The notes under the pieces are model-generated. The model had not been told where the DNA came from. It did no database searches and saw nothing but the letters and a program-made list of their open reading frames with translations. Made by a program: the position numbers and the translations under genes. Shown one piece after another: positions 27,336 through 36,475 of a stretch of DNA of 64,000 bases. Position 1 is the first letter of the stretch. Each line of letters opens with the position of its first letter. The stretch is from Actinomycetota bacterium (GTDB lineage: Bacteria; Actinomycetota; Thermoleophilia; Solirubrobacterales; 70-9), in the NCBI GenBank assembly GCA_018268575.1, contig JAFDWF010000185.1, positions 1-64,000 of the forward strand, in the 5' to 3' direction.

Positions 27336-27552
27336 TCAGGTGCTCCAATGTCGCGGCGAGACGGGCTCGCTGGCCGAGTAGGCCGCCTGCGTTCTCTGCC
27401 TTCTTGAGTTTCTTGGCGGGGATTTTCTGGCCCTGGGCGACGCCCAACTCTTCGTGTAGCGCGCCAGGGTGATGGATTGCCCCGCTGATCCAGTCTTTCC
27501 TAGTCCGATGACTCGCCATTTTCTTGGCGAGGCCGGAAACGTCTGCTGCCAT
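27328..27552 (-). CDS. small basic phage protein near portal (74 aa)
   Basis: HHPGALHEELGVAQGQKIPAK followed by a helical LGQRARLAATLEHL segment is a layout often seen in small proteins of phage head modules. The gene overlaps its neighbour by 8 bp. The function is unknown. Confidence 0.6.
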   Translation of the reverse strand: MAADVSGLAKKMASHRTRKDWISGAIHHPGALHEELGVAQGQKIPAKKLKKAENAGGLLGQRARLAATLEHLNG

Positions 27553-27559
27553 TCACTCC

Positions 27560-27784
27560 TTATGTTTCGGGTATAGGGGTCCAGGTGTCACATACCTGGT
27601 CAGGCTGTGTCCTGAAGTCGTAGAGCTTGCAGAAACCGGCTTCCCAGTGGACACATGTCGAGCAGTTCTCGTGGGCGTCGGTGGTGGTCTGCAAGTTCGG
27701 GGGTGGCGTACCCGAGTTGGGTTTTTCGGCGTTCGCCTGCATGATCCGTTTGATCGCTTCTTTGATCGCTTCGTTGCCTGCCAC
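27560..27784 (-). CDS. small Cys-motif phage protein (74 aa)
   Basis: Four cysteines in CSTCVHW...FCKLY...VCDTW could bind a metal or Fe-S cluster, like HiPIP-like proteins found in phage head modules. The first base of its start overlaps the portal stop. The function is inferred only from the Cys pattern. Confidence 0.6.
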   Translation of the reverse strand: MAGNEAIKEAIKRIMQANAEKPNSGTPPPNLQTTTDAHENCSTCVHWEAGFCKLYDFRTQPDQVCDTWTPIPET

Positions 27785-29883
27785 TACTGGCCTTTCGTGG
27801 GATGTTTCGTCCAGCCACCCGAGCGGGCTTCCGGCTGCGGCTTGGCGTGGGCTTCGGCGATGTTCACGGCGCCCTGGTGGGCCTGCTGTTCGAGCGCCAT
27901 CGCATGTTGCTGGCCGACTTCTGCCTGGTGAGCCTGGGCCATCGCTTCAGCCTGCATGTTGGCCTTCTGTACGAGACGTTCGCGGTGAGCGTTGACATGC
28001 ATTTCGACTAGTTGCTTCACCTGTTCGGGAAGCTGCATGTAACGGGCCGTGCGCTGGAATTCCTCGTGGCCGTCGATGTGATCTTGGTCTTCATCGAAGG
28101 CGTTGATGTTCATTGCGACGCCCTGGGCGAGTTCGTGGTTCTCTCGCTGTACCTGGGACTCCGTCATCGACAACTGCGTGAACAGTGCGTCGAGGCCGCC
28201 GACTTCGTACTCCTTGAAGAAGCGCCGTAGATCGCGCTGGGCCGGGATCAGGCCGTACTGGAACGAGGTCTGTAGTACCTCCATCATGCTCGCTTGCTGG
28301 GCCGCCTTCGATCGCGGCATCGCGGAACCGGCCTGGCAGGCAACCGTGGGCTCGCGGCCCATCATGGTTCCCCTGAACTCCGAGATGTCCCAGGCTTCGT
28401 CGTCGCCGGCGATGCGGATCAAGCGTTGGTCGGTGTTGAAGAGTGCCCGGAGTCGAGCGATCTTCGTACCGGCCTGTCCCAGGCCGAACTCCATGTCCTG
28501 TACCTCGGGGCCGATCCTCGTGTCGTCGGCCTCCTGTAGGAGGTTGATCGCGGCGGCGGCGGTCACACCTGACGGCACGGTGGCGTTCGATACCTCATGG
28601 ACGCCCGAGATTTCGATCATCGACTCGATGATGCGTTGCCTCTCTTCGAGGACGTATCCCGGCATCCCTGGGGGCGCCAGGAAGCTCGGCGCGGCCTCGG
28701 GGACGGTTCCGTCGAACAGGACTTCCTCGCCGGGGACGCCCGTGTATTCCACGTTCGAGTAGCGGTTCTTCAGGAGTGAGGGGTTGCCAAGACGCTCGGC
28801 GTTCTCCTGAATCTGGGAGGCGAGTTTGTTGAGTGAAATCTGTGGGCCGCGCAGTTGAGTTGCAACGGCGGTGGGCCAGAAGCGGTTCGGGACCTTGATG
28901 CCGCTGAACATGACGTAGGGCATCGGATCGACCGGGTTGTCTTCATCGACGAGGACTTGATCCTTCGCCCAGACGACATGCTTCCCGGTCGGGTACGTCG
29001 GACATGGTTTGGCCCAGAACTCGTGGACGAGGACACCCTTGTATCCGACGCCCCCGGCTGGCATGAGCGAGGAGAACATGCGCGCCTCCACGGGACCGGC
29101 CGGTACTTCCGAATCGGCGGGAAGATCGACGCCGTAGCGCTGTTTGACGTAGTCGGGAGAGTGGATGTTCTCCTCGAAGGCGCGCTCGACTTCACCGAAG
29201 GATTTGGCGATCGGGTCGGGGTAGAACTGGAACGGTGTAACGACCTCAACGACAACATCGCCCGTGGCGATCGTCTTGACGTTGAGCCCGGCCGGGAGAG
29301 TTCCGCCGAAGATCGATTCGATCTGGTCGGCCTTCATGATCTGCCCGTTGGCGTCTAGCTGCGGCTGGCCGTTCTGGTCAACGATGACTTCGGCCTTTTC
29401 GCCCAACGTGCCGTCCCAATGAATCTTCCAGAGTCCCGCGCCTGTCACGTCCGCAAGAAGCTGGGCCTCGTAGAGTTTCTGTTGAAGTTCGAGGTAGTCC
29501 CAGTCGAAGTCGATGACTTTCTCCGTCACCTTGGCGGCGTCGAGATCGGAGTCCTTGCCCGTATAGGGCGTGGCGACGAACTGGGGGCGCGTCTTCACCT
29601 TCTTGGCGACCCTGGCGGTGATCAGGGAGAGCATCCTGTTATCCACTGCGGTTACGCGCCACTTGGCGAGGCGGGGACGATCGAGGCGACCGTGATTCCA
29701 GAACAACCACTGCTGGCCGACAAAGAAGGCGCTGTTCAGGAACCAGTCTGATTCGAGTGGCATCCTGGCGTACTTGAATTTGGTGAATTCCGCCTTGAGG
29801 TCGGCGAGGTTCGTACCAGAGTTCTTGATGGTCTGTTGCACGGCCTTCTGGCCGGCGGAATCAGTCGGAGTGGTCGTAGCCAT
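27784..29883 (-). CDS. portal protein, P22-like
   Basis: A 699-residue dodecameric DNA gate of the capsid. Size and pattern fit P22-type portals: an N-terminal segment with SDWFLNSAFFVGQQWLFWNHG, ALITARVAKK-like stem-start helices, VVEVVTPFQFYPDP, then the long helical crown (about 540-650) and a His/Gln-rich end. It starts at ATG 29883, inside the 3' end of the upstream gene (23-bp overlap). Confidence 0.88.
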   Translation of the reverse strand: MATTTPTDSAGQKAVQQTIKNSGTNLADLKAEFTKFKYARMPLESDWFLNSAFFVGQQWLFWNHGRLDRPRLAKWRVTAVDNRMLSLITARVAKKVKTRPQFVATPYTGKDSDLDAAKVTEKVIDFDWDYLELQQKLYEAQLLADVTGAGLWKIHWDGTLGEKAEVIVDQNGQPQLDANGQIMKADQIESIFGGTLPAGLNVKTIATGDVVVEVVTPFQFYPDPIAKSFGEVERAFEENIHSPDYVKQRYGVDLPADSEVPAGPVEARMFSSLMPAGGVGYKGVLVHEFWAKPCPTYPTGKHVVWAKDQVLVDEDNPVDPMPYVMFSGIKVPNRFWPTAVATQLRGPQISLNKLASQIQENAERLGNPSLLKNRYSNVEYTGVPGEEVLFDGTVPEAAPSFLAPPGMPGYVLEERQRIIESMIEISGVHEVSNATVPSGVTAAAAINLLQEADDTRIGPEVQDMEFGLGQAGTKIARLRALFNTDQRLIRIAGDDEAWDISEFRGTMMGREPTVACQAGSAMPRSKAAQQASMMEVLQTSFQYGLIPAQRDLRRFFKEYEVGGLDALFTQLSMTESQVQRENHELAQGVAMNINAFDEDQDHIDGHEEFQRTARYMQLPEQVKQLVEMHVNAHRERLVQKANMQAEAMAQAHQAEVGQQHAMALEQQAHQGAVNIAEAHAKPQPEARSGGWTKHPTKGQ

Positions 29884-30124
29884 TTAGCTCGGTTACCTGG
29901 GTGGTGCCCACCAGGTGAATGTCGTCCTGTTCAATCGGGACGTTCTCTTGCTCCTGCGGTGGAAGGACAGGAGGGATCACGTCGGGGTGCTGGATGCGGT
30001 TGAGTAGTCCCGCACGCTCGGTGTCCCACTGGGCATCGCGTGCCGCCAACTGCTGTGCGTGAGCGTGCTCGCGGTAGAGGAGAACCCCGACGAGGAGCAC
30101 GCAAACGATCGCAAGGAAGATCAC
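29861..30124 (-). CDS. single-TM phage protein (87 aa)
   Basis: An N-terminal TM helix (MIFLAIVCVLLVGVLLY) is followed by a short coiled coil and a Pro/Glu-rich acidic tail. The topology resembles i-spanin or membrane-anchored assembly proteins. It lies between head genes. Starts at GTG 30124, overlapping the upstream stop (GTGA). Confidence 0.6.
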   Translation of the reverse strand: MIFLAIVCVLLVGVLLYREHAHAQQLAARDAQWDTERAGLLNRIQHPDVIPPVLPPQEQENVPIEQDDIHLVGTTQVTELNGYDHSD

Positions 30125-30759
30125 TGGCCGACTCCCATCAGCATCAGCGATCCGACGCTGCCCGTCGCCACTTCTTCGGCGGCCGTGGTGAGCTTCACTT
30201 CCGAGCCCTTGCGGAGCCGGACATTGGCGGTGGCGCTGGTGGCCGTATGGGTGATCTTCCAGGCCAACTGAAGCCCGATGTATTCGTTCGTCAGAGTGAC
30301 CGCGCCGGGTTCAAGATTGCCTTTCGTTTCCGCCGACGAACCAGTGACGAGGTTGCCGGTTTCCGACAGGGAGATCGAAGACGTGAGCGCGGTGAACGTG
30401 GTCGTCTTGTCGGGCGACTTCCAGAGTCGGAGACGCATCTGACCTTTCGCTTCGGCGGCGACCGTGCAGATGACTTTGACGACGACGGGCCAAACTTCGG
30501 CTTTGAACGTCTTGGTCATCGCTTCGGGCGTCCAGATGGTGTTTTTCGTGTTCTGGGCTTCGGGGTTGCCGATCGGGAGCGCGGTGCCGCCCCATCCACT
30601 CGTGCCTCGTTCTTCCCCCGTGCGGAATTCCTTGTACGGGAGTTCGGAGGAGGAATTGGTGCCGACCGCAAGGCCGGTCGCGGTGGTCGCCTCGGCTCCG
30701 GTGGACGTGAGGGCGAATACCTGGCTGTCCCAGTTCGGCCAGAGTTCGAGTGCGGCCAT
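30121..30759 (-). CDS. beta-rich virion protein, unknown (212 aa)
   Basis: A Thr/Ser/Ala-rich 212-residue protein with alternating beta strands (FKAEVWPVVVKVICTVAAEAKGQMRLRLW). It is probably a capsid-associated or decoration protein. It directly follows the 109-residue head protein gene. Confidence 0.6.
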   Translation of the reverse strand: MAALELWPNWDSQVFALTSTGAEATTATGLAVGTNSSSELPYKEFRTGEERGTSGWGGTALPIGNPEAQNTKNTIWTPEAMTKTFKAEVWPVVVKVICTVAAEAKGQMRLRLWKSPDKTTTFTALTSSISLSETGNLVTGSSAETKGNLEPGAVTLTNEYIGLQLAWKITHTATSATANVRLRKGSEVKLTTAAEEVATGSVGSLMLMGVGQ

Positions 30760-31089
30760 TTACACGGTCACGTACGTCAGATGGCCGAATGCTTTGGAGG
30801 AAGCGGGCGTTTCGAGTACGAGGGCTTTATTGGCCGCGCACTTGAAGGCCGGACAGTCGAAGCTACCCGCGAACGAGGCTCCCCCGCCTTTGGCGACATT
30901 CAGCTTCGCGTGGGTGGCGCTCGATGTCTTCAGGACGTATGCACCTTCGGCTGATGCCGAGAGGACGTAGCCCAGGACGACGATCGACTTACCTTCGCCG
31001 GGGGCGGCGACGATGGTGTTTTCGCCGCCTTCGGTGGTGGCGTTGACGTAGGCGAACTTGAATTCCGCCGGGTTGGGGACAACTAGCAT
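30760..31089 (-). CDS. small head decoration-like protein (109 aa)
   Basis: NTIVAAPGEGKSIVVLGYVL, a beta-sandwich middle and a GHLTYVTV end match a common small beta protein of phage heads. It overlaps the next gene by one base. The structural role is inferred. Confidence 0.68.
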   Translation of the reverse strand: MLVVPNPAEFKFAYVNATTEGGENTIVAAPGEGKSIVVLGYVLSASAEGAYVLKTSSATHAKLNVAKGGGASFAGSFDCPAFKCAANKALVLETPASSKAFGHLTYVTV

Positions 31090-31526
31090 TAGGTGGCTTT
31101 CACTTTCTTCGGCACCGGACTGGTGCCGTTGCGCTCATAGCGGGCGCGGGTGATCTGCTCGCGCACGTCATCGGAGACGCCGACGAGTGCGGGCTTCCCG
31201 GCAGGCCGCTTCACCGGGAAGTCCTGAAGCTCCTCGATGGTCGCCAACGCCCCCGTGAGCATCTTGTCCTTGCCTTCAATCTCTGCCTGCTGGTCAAGGA
31301 CGATCTGCTGTAGCTCGGCGATCGTCGCCTGCTCCCCGTGGAGGTCGAGCAGTTCCGCAGAGCGGCGGACGCAGTCCTCGCAGAGGATCAGGTCATCGAT
31401 CGGAATGTTGGCCGGCGAGCCCGGAATGACCGGGCCGTCGTAGGCGACCTCGAAGTCGATGAACCGTCCCGACTTGTGCTGGAAACATCCCGAGCAGTAC
31501 GGGGGTCGCTTTGCGGCTGGCCTCAT
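31089..31526 (-). CDS. zinc-finger-like coiled-coil phage protein (145 aa)
   Basis: YCSGC near the start and LCEDC at about residues 48-52 form a likely CxxC/CxxC zinc knuckle, followed by a coiled coil (about 60-102). The ATG at 31526 shares its A with the upstream stop (TAATG), which sets the start. The frame upstream of it is a shadow. The role is unknown. Confidence 0.62.
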   Translation of the reverse strand: MRPAAKRPPYCSGCFQHKSGRFIDFEVAYDGPVIPGSPANIPIDDLILCEDCVRRSAELLDLHGEQATIAELQQIVLDQQAEIEGKDKMLTGALATIEELQDFPVKRPAGKPALVGVSDDVREQITRARYERNGTSPVPKKVKAT

Positions 31527-31846
31527 TAGTGAGCACGGGACTTTCCGAATGCCCAGAAGAGCACCTTCACCTTGGACATGTCTTTGCCGGATTCGACCTC
31601 TTTGCCAGTGGCCGAATCGAGAAGATGAATCTTGCCTTCGGAATAGGAGGCACTCGTGGGGCGATAGGTGGACGATTCCGATCCCGTCAACATCTGGATC
31701 AGGTAGTGGTCGATCGACTGAAGGTTGGCTTGCGCGGGCGTGAATGTCTCGCCACCCGATGTGTAGCTGTTCGAGAAGGTGACTTCGGTGATCGAGAAGT
31801 CTTTGAACAGGCCGGTGTCCTTGACCGTCTTCGTAGTTGCTGCCAT
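31526..31846 (-). CDS. phage structural protein, decoration-like (106 aa)
   Basis: ITEVTFSNSYTSGGETFTPAQ, then IDHYLIQM and a VKVLFWAFGKS end resemble a family of small beta virion proteins. It lies directly behind the large terminase. Confidence 0.65.
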   Translation of the reverse strand: MAATTKTVKDTGLFKDFSITEVTFSNSYTSGGETFTPAQANLQSIDHYLIQMLTGSESSTYRPTSASYSEGKIHLLDSATGKEVESGKDMSKVKVLFWAFGKSRAH

Positions 31847-31869
31847 TGGTTCGTATAGTTCTCCTGTCG

Positions 31870-33447
31870 TTAGACGGCGATGCCGCCAAACTGACTAATT
31901 GCGTATTCGTTTTTGGAGGACCCGGCTTTGCGTTCCATGTCCTCGCGCATCATGCGTTGAAGTGGTGTCTCGTCGTTGGGGACGATCGGGTCTGACGTGT
32001 AGGGCCGGCTCATCACGAGGTAGCGAAGGGCGTCTACCAGGTCATCGTTGATCTTCACCGGGGCCGCGCGGGTCTGTTCTTCCGATTTCGGAGGCGCCTT
32101 CCAGCGGTAGGTCGTCAACTCATCGATCAGATGAGGACACGTCTCGCGCCAGACATGGAGCGTGTCGTTCTGGAAGCGCTCGCGGACCCTGTTGATCCCG
32201 GCTTCCACGGAGTTCTGCCCTGGAAGGGCGACGATGCCGTGATCGGCGTACTCAAGCATCGTGTTCCGGCCCGTCTCGTGGTTGTGGTTCCTGGCGGCCG
32301 GGTCGATGACGTAGTAGATGGGGCTCCTGCCGTACATGGCATTGACGCGGTGAATCTCGTCGCACACCTGTTTGGCGGTCCAACCCTGCACCTGTAGCTC
32401 GTGGAAGACCTGCATCACGTCGTCAGTGCGGACGTAGGAGCCGTTGGGAAGCTGGTCGAGCCGGGAGTCGATGAACGCCCAGACGACTGCGCACGGGTGC
32501 CGCATCCCAGGATCGATGGAGACGACGACGTTGGCCGTCTCGGGGATGCGATCCTTGGGATCGACCTGGGGCGCCGGGATGACATGCCGATCGGGCTCGA
32601 ATTCGCCGTAGATCAGCCCGTGGATGGCTACGAACTTGCCCGACTTGCGAGCTTCCTTCTCCTCTTTGGAGTAGCCCCGGAGCGCGATTTCCTTGTTCTT
32701 CTGAGTGAGCGTCGGGTTGTCGTCCATGTCCACCACGACGACATCGATGTCATCGCCTTTGAACACGTCCTTCTGTACTTCGCGCCCTTTGCTCATCCAG
32801 AGGAAGTTGCGCGTCCACGTCATGCCGCCCCTGGCGATCGGCGTCATCGTGAAGAGCAGATCGCCGCCTTTCGCCATGACACGCAGGCGGCACTCGTTGA
32901 ACACCGCAAGAGGAGGCTCCTCATCGAACATCACCCTGTCGAGGGTTGCCCCTCCCATTGCCGCTACATCGGTCTGATACGTCTGGAAGAAGAACTTGGA
33001 CCCGTTGGTGAAATGAAGTACGCGGAGGTCTTTTTCGTAGGCCGACTTCCACTTGCCACCGACCAACTGATCGAGCGGGACGATTTCCTGAAGCTTCGGG
33101 ATCAGCGTCGTCTCAAGGACCGGATAGCTCTCGGCCATGATCCTGCAAAGGAACGGTCCCTCGAACTTCTTGTACGGCAACAGGTGAGGCGGCAGGTACT
33201 TACTGTCGATCGCCTGGATCGTGCAGTCGTAGAGTCCGCCTGTGGTCTTTCCTGACTGGTTGCCCCCGAAGAAGCATTTGGTCTGGGCCGCGAAGGAGTG
33301 GAACGCCTGCTGCTTCAGGTGGGGCTCGTAGAAGGCGAGAGGATTGCGCTGGCGGGTGACTTCCAGCTTCCTGATCTCGTCTTCGGCCTTGCACCTGTCA
33401 TCCGGTGAGAGCGCTTCCAGTGCCCTCGGGTCAATCTCGAAACTCAT
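31870..33447 (-). CDS. terminase large subunit
   Basis: This 525-residue ATP-driven DNA packaging motor and headful nuclease has Walker A GGNQSGKTT at 61-69 and Walker B RVMFDEE at 171-177. The C-terminal RNase H-like nuclease starts with VVVSIDPGMRHPCA (Asp312) and ends with NDDLVDALRYLV. ATG 33447 has AGGAG 3 bases upstream. It is the first gene of the late module. The small subunit lies separately at 38630-39190. Confidence 0.95.
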   Translation of the reverse strand: MSFEIDPRALEALSPDDRCKAEDEIRKLEVTRQRNPLAFYEPHLKQQAFHSFAAQTKCFFGGNQSGKTTGGLYDCTIQAIDSKYLPPHLLPYKKFEGPFLCRIMAESYPVLETTLIPKLQEIVPLDQLVGGKWKSAYEKDLRVLHFTNGSKFFFQTYQTDVAAMGGATLDRVMFDEEPPLAVFNECRLRVMAKGGDLLFTMTPIARGGMTWTRNFLWMSKGREVQKDVFKGDDIDVVVVDMDDNPTLTQKNKEIALRGYSKEEKEARKSGKFVAIHGLIYGEFEPDRHVIPAPQVDPKDRIPETANVVVSIDPGMRHPCAVVWAFIDSRLDQLPNGSYVRTDDVMQVFHELQVQGWTAKQVCDEIHRVNAMYGRSPIYYVIDPAARNHNHETGRNTMLEYADHGIVALPGQNSVEAGINRVRERFQNDTLHVWRETCPHLIDELTTYRWKAPPKSEEQTRAAPVKINDDLVDALRYLVMSRPYTSDPIVPNDETPLQRMMREDMERKAGSSKNEYAISQFGGIAV

Positions 33448-33489
33448 TCACTCCTAGAAGTCCGGGCGCCTCGCCCGTGAAGGTTGGTC

Positions 33490-33518
33490 GTTTAAGCCGA
33501 GCGGGAACGCACGGTCAA
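33490..33518 (-). promoter_or_regulatory. candidate late-module promoter
   Basis: On the minus strand TTGACC (33518-33513) and TTAAAC (33495-33490) are separated by 17 bp, 43 bp upstream of the large-terminase start. This looks like a housekeeping-type promoter. Confidence 0.5.
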
Positions 33519-33582
33519 AGCCGCTCAGACCCCGTTGAGGTGGTGTACGCTGCCTGCCGAAAATCGGACGAGAGGCGTTCCA

Positions 33583-34422
33583 ATGCGAAGCAAGGTCGGT
33601 GCTGGGCTGGCGATCGTGGGTATCTGCGCCCTAGTGGGGCTCGCCGGCTGCGGTGGATCGTCTTCCGGCGGCGTCGATCAGTCGAGCCCGGCATCCGCGC
33701 TCAAGGCGTACGACCTGGCATGGGCCGAAGGCGATGCAAAGGGCGCCTGCGAACTCCTCGGCGACGCCGGTCGTGCAGCGGTCGAGAAGGAAATGTCGAA
33801 CCGCACCCTCGGCGCACTTCCTCTCAACTGCCCGGCCCGCATGAACGAAGTGCTCGAACTCCTCGGTCCCGAATCGAAGGCCCAGCTAGAAGAACTGGCC
33901 GAAAAGACCGGCTCCGCCAAGGTCGAAAAGGAAGGACGCGGCGCAGAGGTCGAAGTCGGACCACGCGACTTCATGATCCTGGGCGAAGTTAACGGGAAGT
34001 GGTTCATCGGCGGCAACACGATTCACCTGATCAACCCGATGCTGCTCACCCAACACGAAATCGAAGTCGAAGAAGCCAAGGAAGCGGAAGAAGCGGAAGA
34101 ACTCGAAACCGAAGAAGCAGAAATCGAACCTGCCGAAACGCCGGAAGAACATGCACGAGAGCAAGAAGGAGAGAGCGAACTCAAAACGGAAGGCGCCAAC
34201 AACCGTAGGAAGGCGGAAGCACTGACCGGCGAAGACCTCGAAACCCAGTTCGGCGAACGCATCATCTTCACTGAGTGCCCCGAAGAAATCTACGTATCCG
34301 GGCTCACTTTCACCTGTGATGCATCGGCGGAATCCGGTACGCACTATCAAGCTGAACTTGAAGTAACCGATGAAGCAGGCGATCTCGTCGTCGTCAAGCA
34401 GTACGTCTCCCACGAACACTGA
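33583..34422 (+). CDS. secreted lipoprotein with DUF4333-like domain, prophage moron
   Basis: In this 279-residue protein the signal peptide ends in lipobox LAGC (Cys23), so it is anchored outside the membrane. Residues 33-150 look like a small alpha/beta sensor domain. A Glu-rich linker (about 160-215) follows. The last 65 residues have the DUF4333 pattern (TECPEEIYVSGLTFTCDASAESG). It lies alone on the plus strand, divergent from the terminase. Lone lipoproteins of prophages often alter phage adsorption or host surface traits. ATG 33583 has GAGAGG 8 bases upstream. Confidence 0.8.
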   Translation: MRSKVGAGLAIVGICALVGLAGCGGSSSGGVDQSSPASALKAYDLAWAEGDAKGACELLGDAGRAAVEKEMSNRTLGALPLNCPARMNEVLELLGPESKAQLEELAEKTGSAKVEKEGRGAEVEVGPRDFMILGEVNGKWFIGGNTIHLINPMLLTQHEIEVEEAKEAEEAEELETEEAEIEPAETPEEHAREQEGESELKTEGANNRRKAEALTGEDLETQFGERIIFTECPEEIYVSGLTFTCDASAESGTHYQAELEVTDEAGDLVVVKQYVSHEH

Positions 34423-35161
34423 GCTAACCCCGGTCGGATACGGGCTGCGTCTAAGTCTTGGTGTTACTGTCTGTTACTCCGTGAGAGCTTATGCGGGACC
34501 ATCTGCGGGACTCCGTGCGCGCGTAGGAGGTAAGTCCTGGGTAAGGGACTCCGGGGCTCAGAAGGGCCGAAATCCGTGCGTGTACGTGCGATCCCCCAGG
34601 GTCATGGGAAAATTTTTATGATTCCGTGACGTGCGTGACGATTTTTCGCGTAGCCCCTGGGGTTGTTTTTTGATTTTGATTTTTGGCTTTGCTATGCGAA
34701 AAATTCGACATTTCTGCGCGCTGCAATTGCTTTTGTCGGATGGTGCGATGGTGATCAACCATCACGCAACAGTTGCTGGATTGGCTTGATCAAGCCGTTT
34801 GCGCGTGGTGTGCGTGGTGGATTTCCCACGGATTTCCCACGCATACGCTGCGTTGATGGTCACCACTCGTGCTCGCATACACGGACGCTGATTTGGTGCT
34901 GCGGTGGATGTAGGACAAGCCAGGTTGACGCTGGGCGACCACCTAACCGAGGCATGTAGCAACCACTGTCAATACCTTCGTGGTGGCTATGGGTGCTGAT
35001 ATGCGTCACAGCGGTCCCGTATGGACCCATTTCGCTGGTTTCCGGCCAAATCCGAAGCGTTCTAAGGCGTTCTGAGGGCTTCTGCTTATGTCCCGAAGGT
35101 GTTTCTATGTGTCTTTTGGGCCGGCTGGCGAGCGTTTCGGGATGAGTCCTGACAAACGCTC
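34423..35161. other. large non-coding regulatory region, AT-rich centre
   Basis: No gene was seen. From about 34600 to 34735 it is T-rich (TTTTTTGATTTTGATTTTTGG), unlike the rest of the window. Three palindromes follow: ATGGTGATCAACCAT (34748-34762), GCAACAGTTGC (34766-34776) and GGCTTGATCAAGCC (34783-34796). Next come the TTTCCCACG pair and the promoter at 35162. It could be an origin or the main control region of the prophage. Confidence 0.6.
34822..34841. repeat. internal copy of integrase arm-type repeat pair
   Basis: TTTCCCACG occurs at 34822-34830 and 34833-34841, 11 bp apart, just as near attL and attR. Its place far from the att sites is unexpected. Confidence 0.6.
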
Positions 35162-35189
35162 TTGACACGGTGTGTATGGTGGCTGTTAT
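35162..35189 (+). promoter_or_regulatory. promoter of the ardA operon
   Basis: Consensus TTGACA (35162-35167), 16 bp, then TGTTAT (35184-35189). It is the strongest sigma-70-type promoter in the prophage. The ATCCACT leader motif starts at the -10 box. Confidence 0.75.
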
Positions 35190-35222
35190 CCACTAGATCA
35201 CTCACTATCGATTGGAGTCGAT
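35188..35222 (+). repeat. conserved leader element, copy 1
   Basis: ATCCACTAGA, 14 bases, then TTGGAG and the ATG of the 35223 gene. This is one of four similar leaders in this operon; the motif includes the ribosome site. Confidence 0.65.
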
Positions 35223-35819
35223 ATGAGCAACGATGAGATCAGGACCCAGTACAGGGTCGTCACGGTGACCAAAGGCGAAGTGACGCATACGCAGAGCTTC
35301 GATGACCTTGAGGTTGCCTGCGCGGCGATGCTGGAAGAGACGGGCGGCGCAGGATTGCCCAGTACGGATGTTGAGGACTTGGCTTCTCATTTCGAGGAGT
35401 TCGGTCCGTTCGGAGTCGATATGGGTTGCGGTGTCAAGGTCGAACTAGTCTCAATCAAGACGGTGACTATCGAGCCTGACTGGGCCGGCTTGCGTGAGTT
35501 CGTGCGGGCGATGGCTCGGGACGATGTAGACGAGGCGTTGAAGTTCAATCGCTCACTTGGCAGTGAGGGAGTGGACGAGGGCGAGCTACGTCCTATCCGA
35601 AAGGCAACGAAACCGCCCGCGAGTGCGAGCAATCCATTCGCACCCGGTGGCAGTCTCGACAAGGACGGCAGCCGAAGTAAAGTCGCCCCGCCGCAGTCCG
35701 ACGAGTTAGGACGGAAACGCGCCGAAGATGCCCCGAGCGTGGTCTGTACCGGCACGATGGAAGACGGCCAGCTAGTCCACAACGATGGAACTTGCCCGAT
35801 CCATGAGGACCGCGCCTGA
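35223..35819 (+). CDS. phage early protein, unknown (198 aa)
   Basis: The first gene of the operon behind the strong promoter. The N-terminal 90 residues are alpha/beta. The C-terminal third is Pro/Ser/Lys-rich and probably disordered, ending in a Cys pair (VVCTGTME, then TCPIHED) that may bind metal. ATG 35223 was chosen for the TTGGAG ribosome site. I recognise no family. It shares its operon with ardA. Confidence 0.65.
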   Translation: MSNDEIRTQYRVVTVTKGEVTHTQSFDDLEVACAAMLEETGGAGLPSTDVEDLASHFEEFGPFGVDMGCGVKVELVSIKTVTIEPDWAGLREFVRAMARDDVDEALKFNRSLGSEGVDEGELRPIRKATKPPASASNPFAPGGSLDKDGSRSKVAPPQSDELGRKRAEDAPSVVCTGTMEDGQLVHNDGTCPIHEDRA

Positions 35820-35874
35820 GCGTTTCGACTTGGGCCGGCGTTGGTCGGTCCTGGTCGAGCCGCAGGGCTCGGTT

Positions 35875-35908
35875 ATCCACTGGACACGTCTACCGATTGG
35901 AGTCGGAG
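35875..35908 (+). repeat. conserved leader element, copy 2 (ardA)
   Basis: ATCCACTGGACACG, spacer, TTGGAG, then the ardA start. It is preceded by a small hairpin CGAGCC-GCAG-GGCTCG (35856-35871). Confidence 0.65.
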
Positions 35909-36436
35909 ATGCAAGAGAATGAGACGCCGCGAGTATGGATAGGTTCGCTCGCTGCTTACAACAACGGTCGCCTTGTCGGTGAGTGGTGCGATGCCGACGA
36001 TCTGGCGACGCTTGAGGAGTGCGTCACGCGCGTCCTGAAGAAGGGAGGCGGCGAAGAGTTCGCGCTTATGGATCGTGAGGGCTTCGGCGATGTGATCGGC
36101 GAATACACGCAGCTAGAGCGTGTGGCCGAGATTGCCGGCGCGATCATGGAGCATGGCGAGGCGTTCCGCTTCTACTGTGAAAGTGAGCCGACCTGGGCGG
36201 AATCCGAAGAGGTTTCAGAACTGGTCGAGACGTTCGAGTCGGCCTATTGCGGTCAATGGGACGGCGCCTTGATGGGAGAGCCGTTGCGCGAGTACGCGGA
36301 AGAGAATTGGCCCGAGTTGATGGCCGAACACCTGTCAGATGAGGTTCTGTCCTACATCGACTGGGACAAGGTCACGCGGACGTACGAACACGATGGGTAC
36401 TGGGAGCGCGACGGCCATGTCTTCCAGCCGGTCTGA
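35909..36436 (+). CDS. ardA: antirestriction protein ArdA
   Basis: A 175-residue DNA mimic that blocks type I restriction enzymes. It has the full family pattern: VWIGSLAAYNNGRLVGEW near the start, EEFALMDREGF, ERVAEIAGAIMEHGEAF, then ETFESAYCGQW and a YIDWDKVTRTY end. It is strongly acidic, as expected for a DNA mimic. ATG 35909 was preferred over an upstream TTG in the same frame, because that TTG is part of the ribosome site. Early expression would protect incoming phage DNA. Confidence 0.92.
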   Translation: MQENETPRVWIGSLAAYNNGRLVGEWCDADDLATLEECVTRVLKKGGGEEFALMDREGFGDVIGEYTQLERVAEIAGAIMEHGEAFRFYCESEPTWAESEEVSELVETFESAYCGQWDGALMGEPLREYAEENWPELMAEHLSDEVLSYIDWDKVTRTYEHDGYWERDGHVFQPV

Positions 36437-36475
36437 GGCTCTAGGGTTGGCGGACATCGACACGGAGGGCATCTG

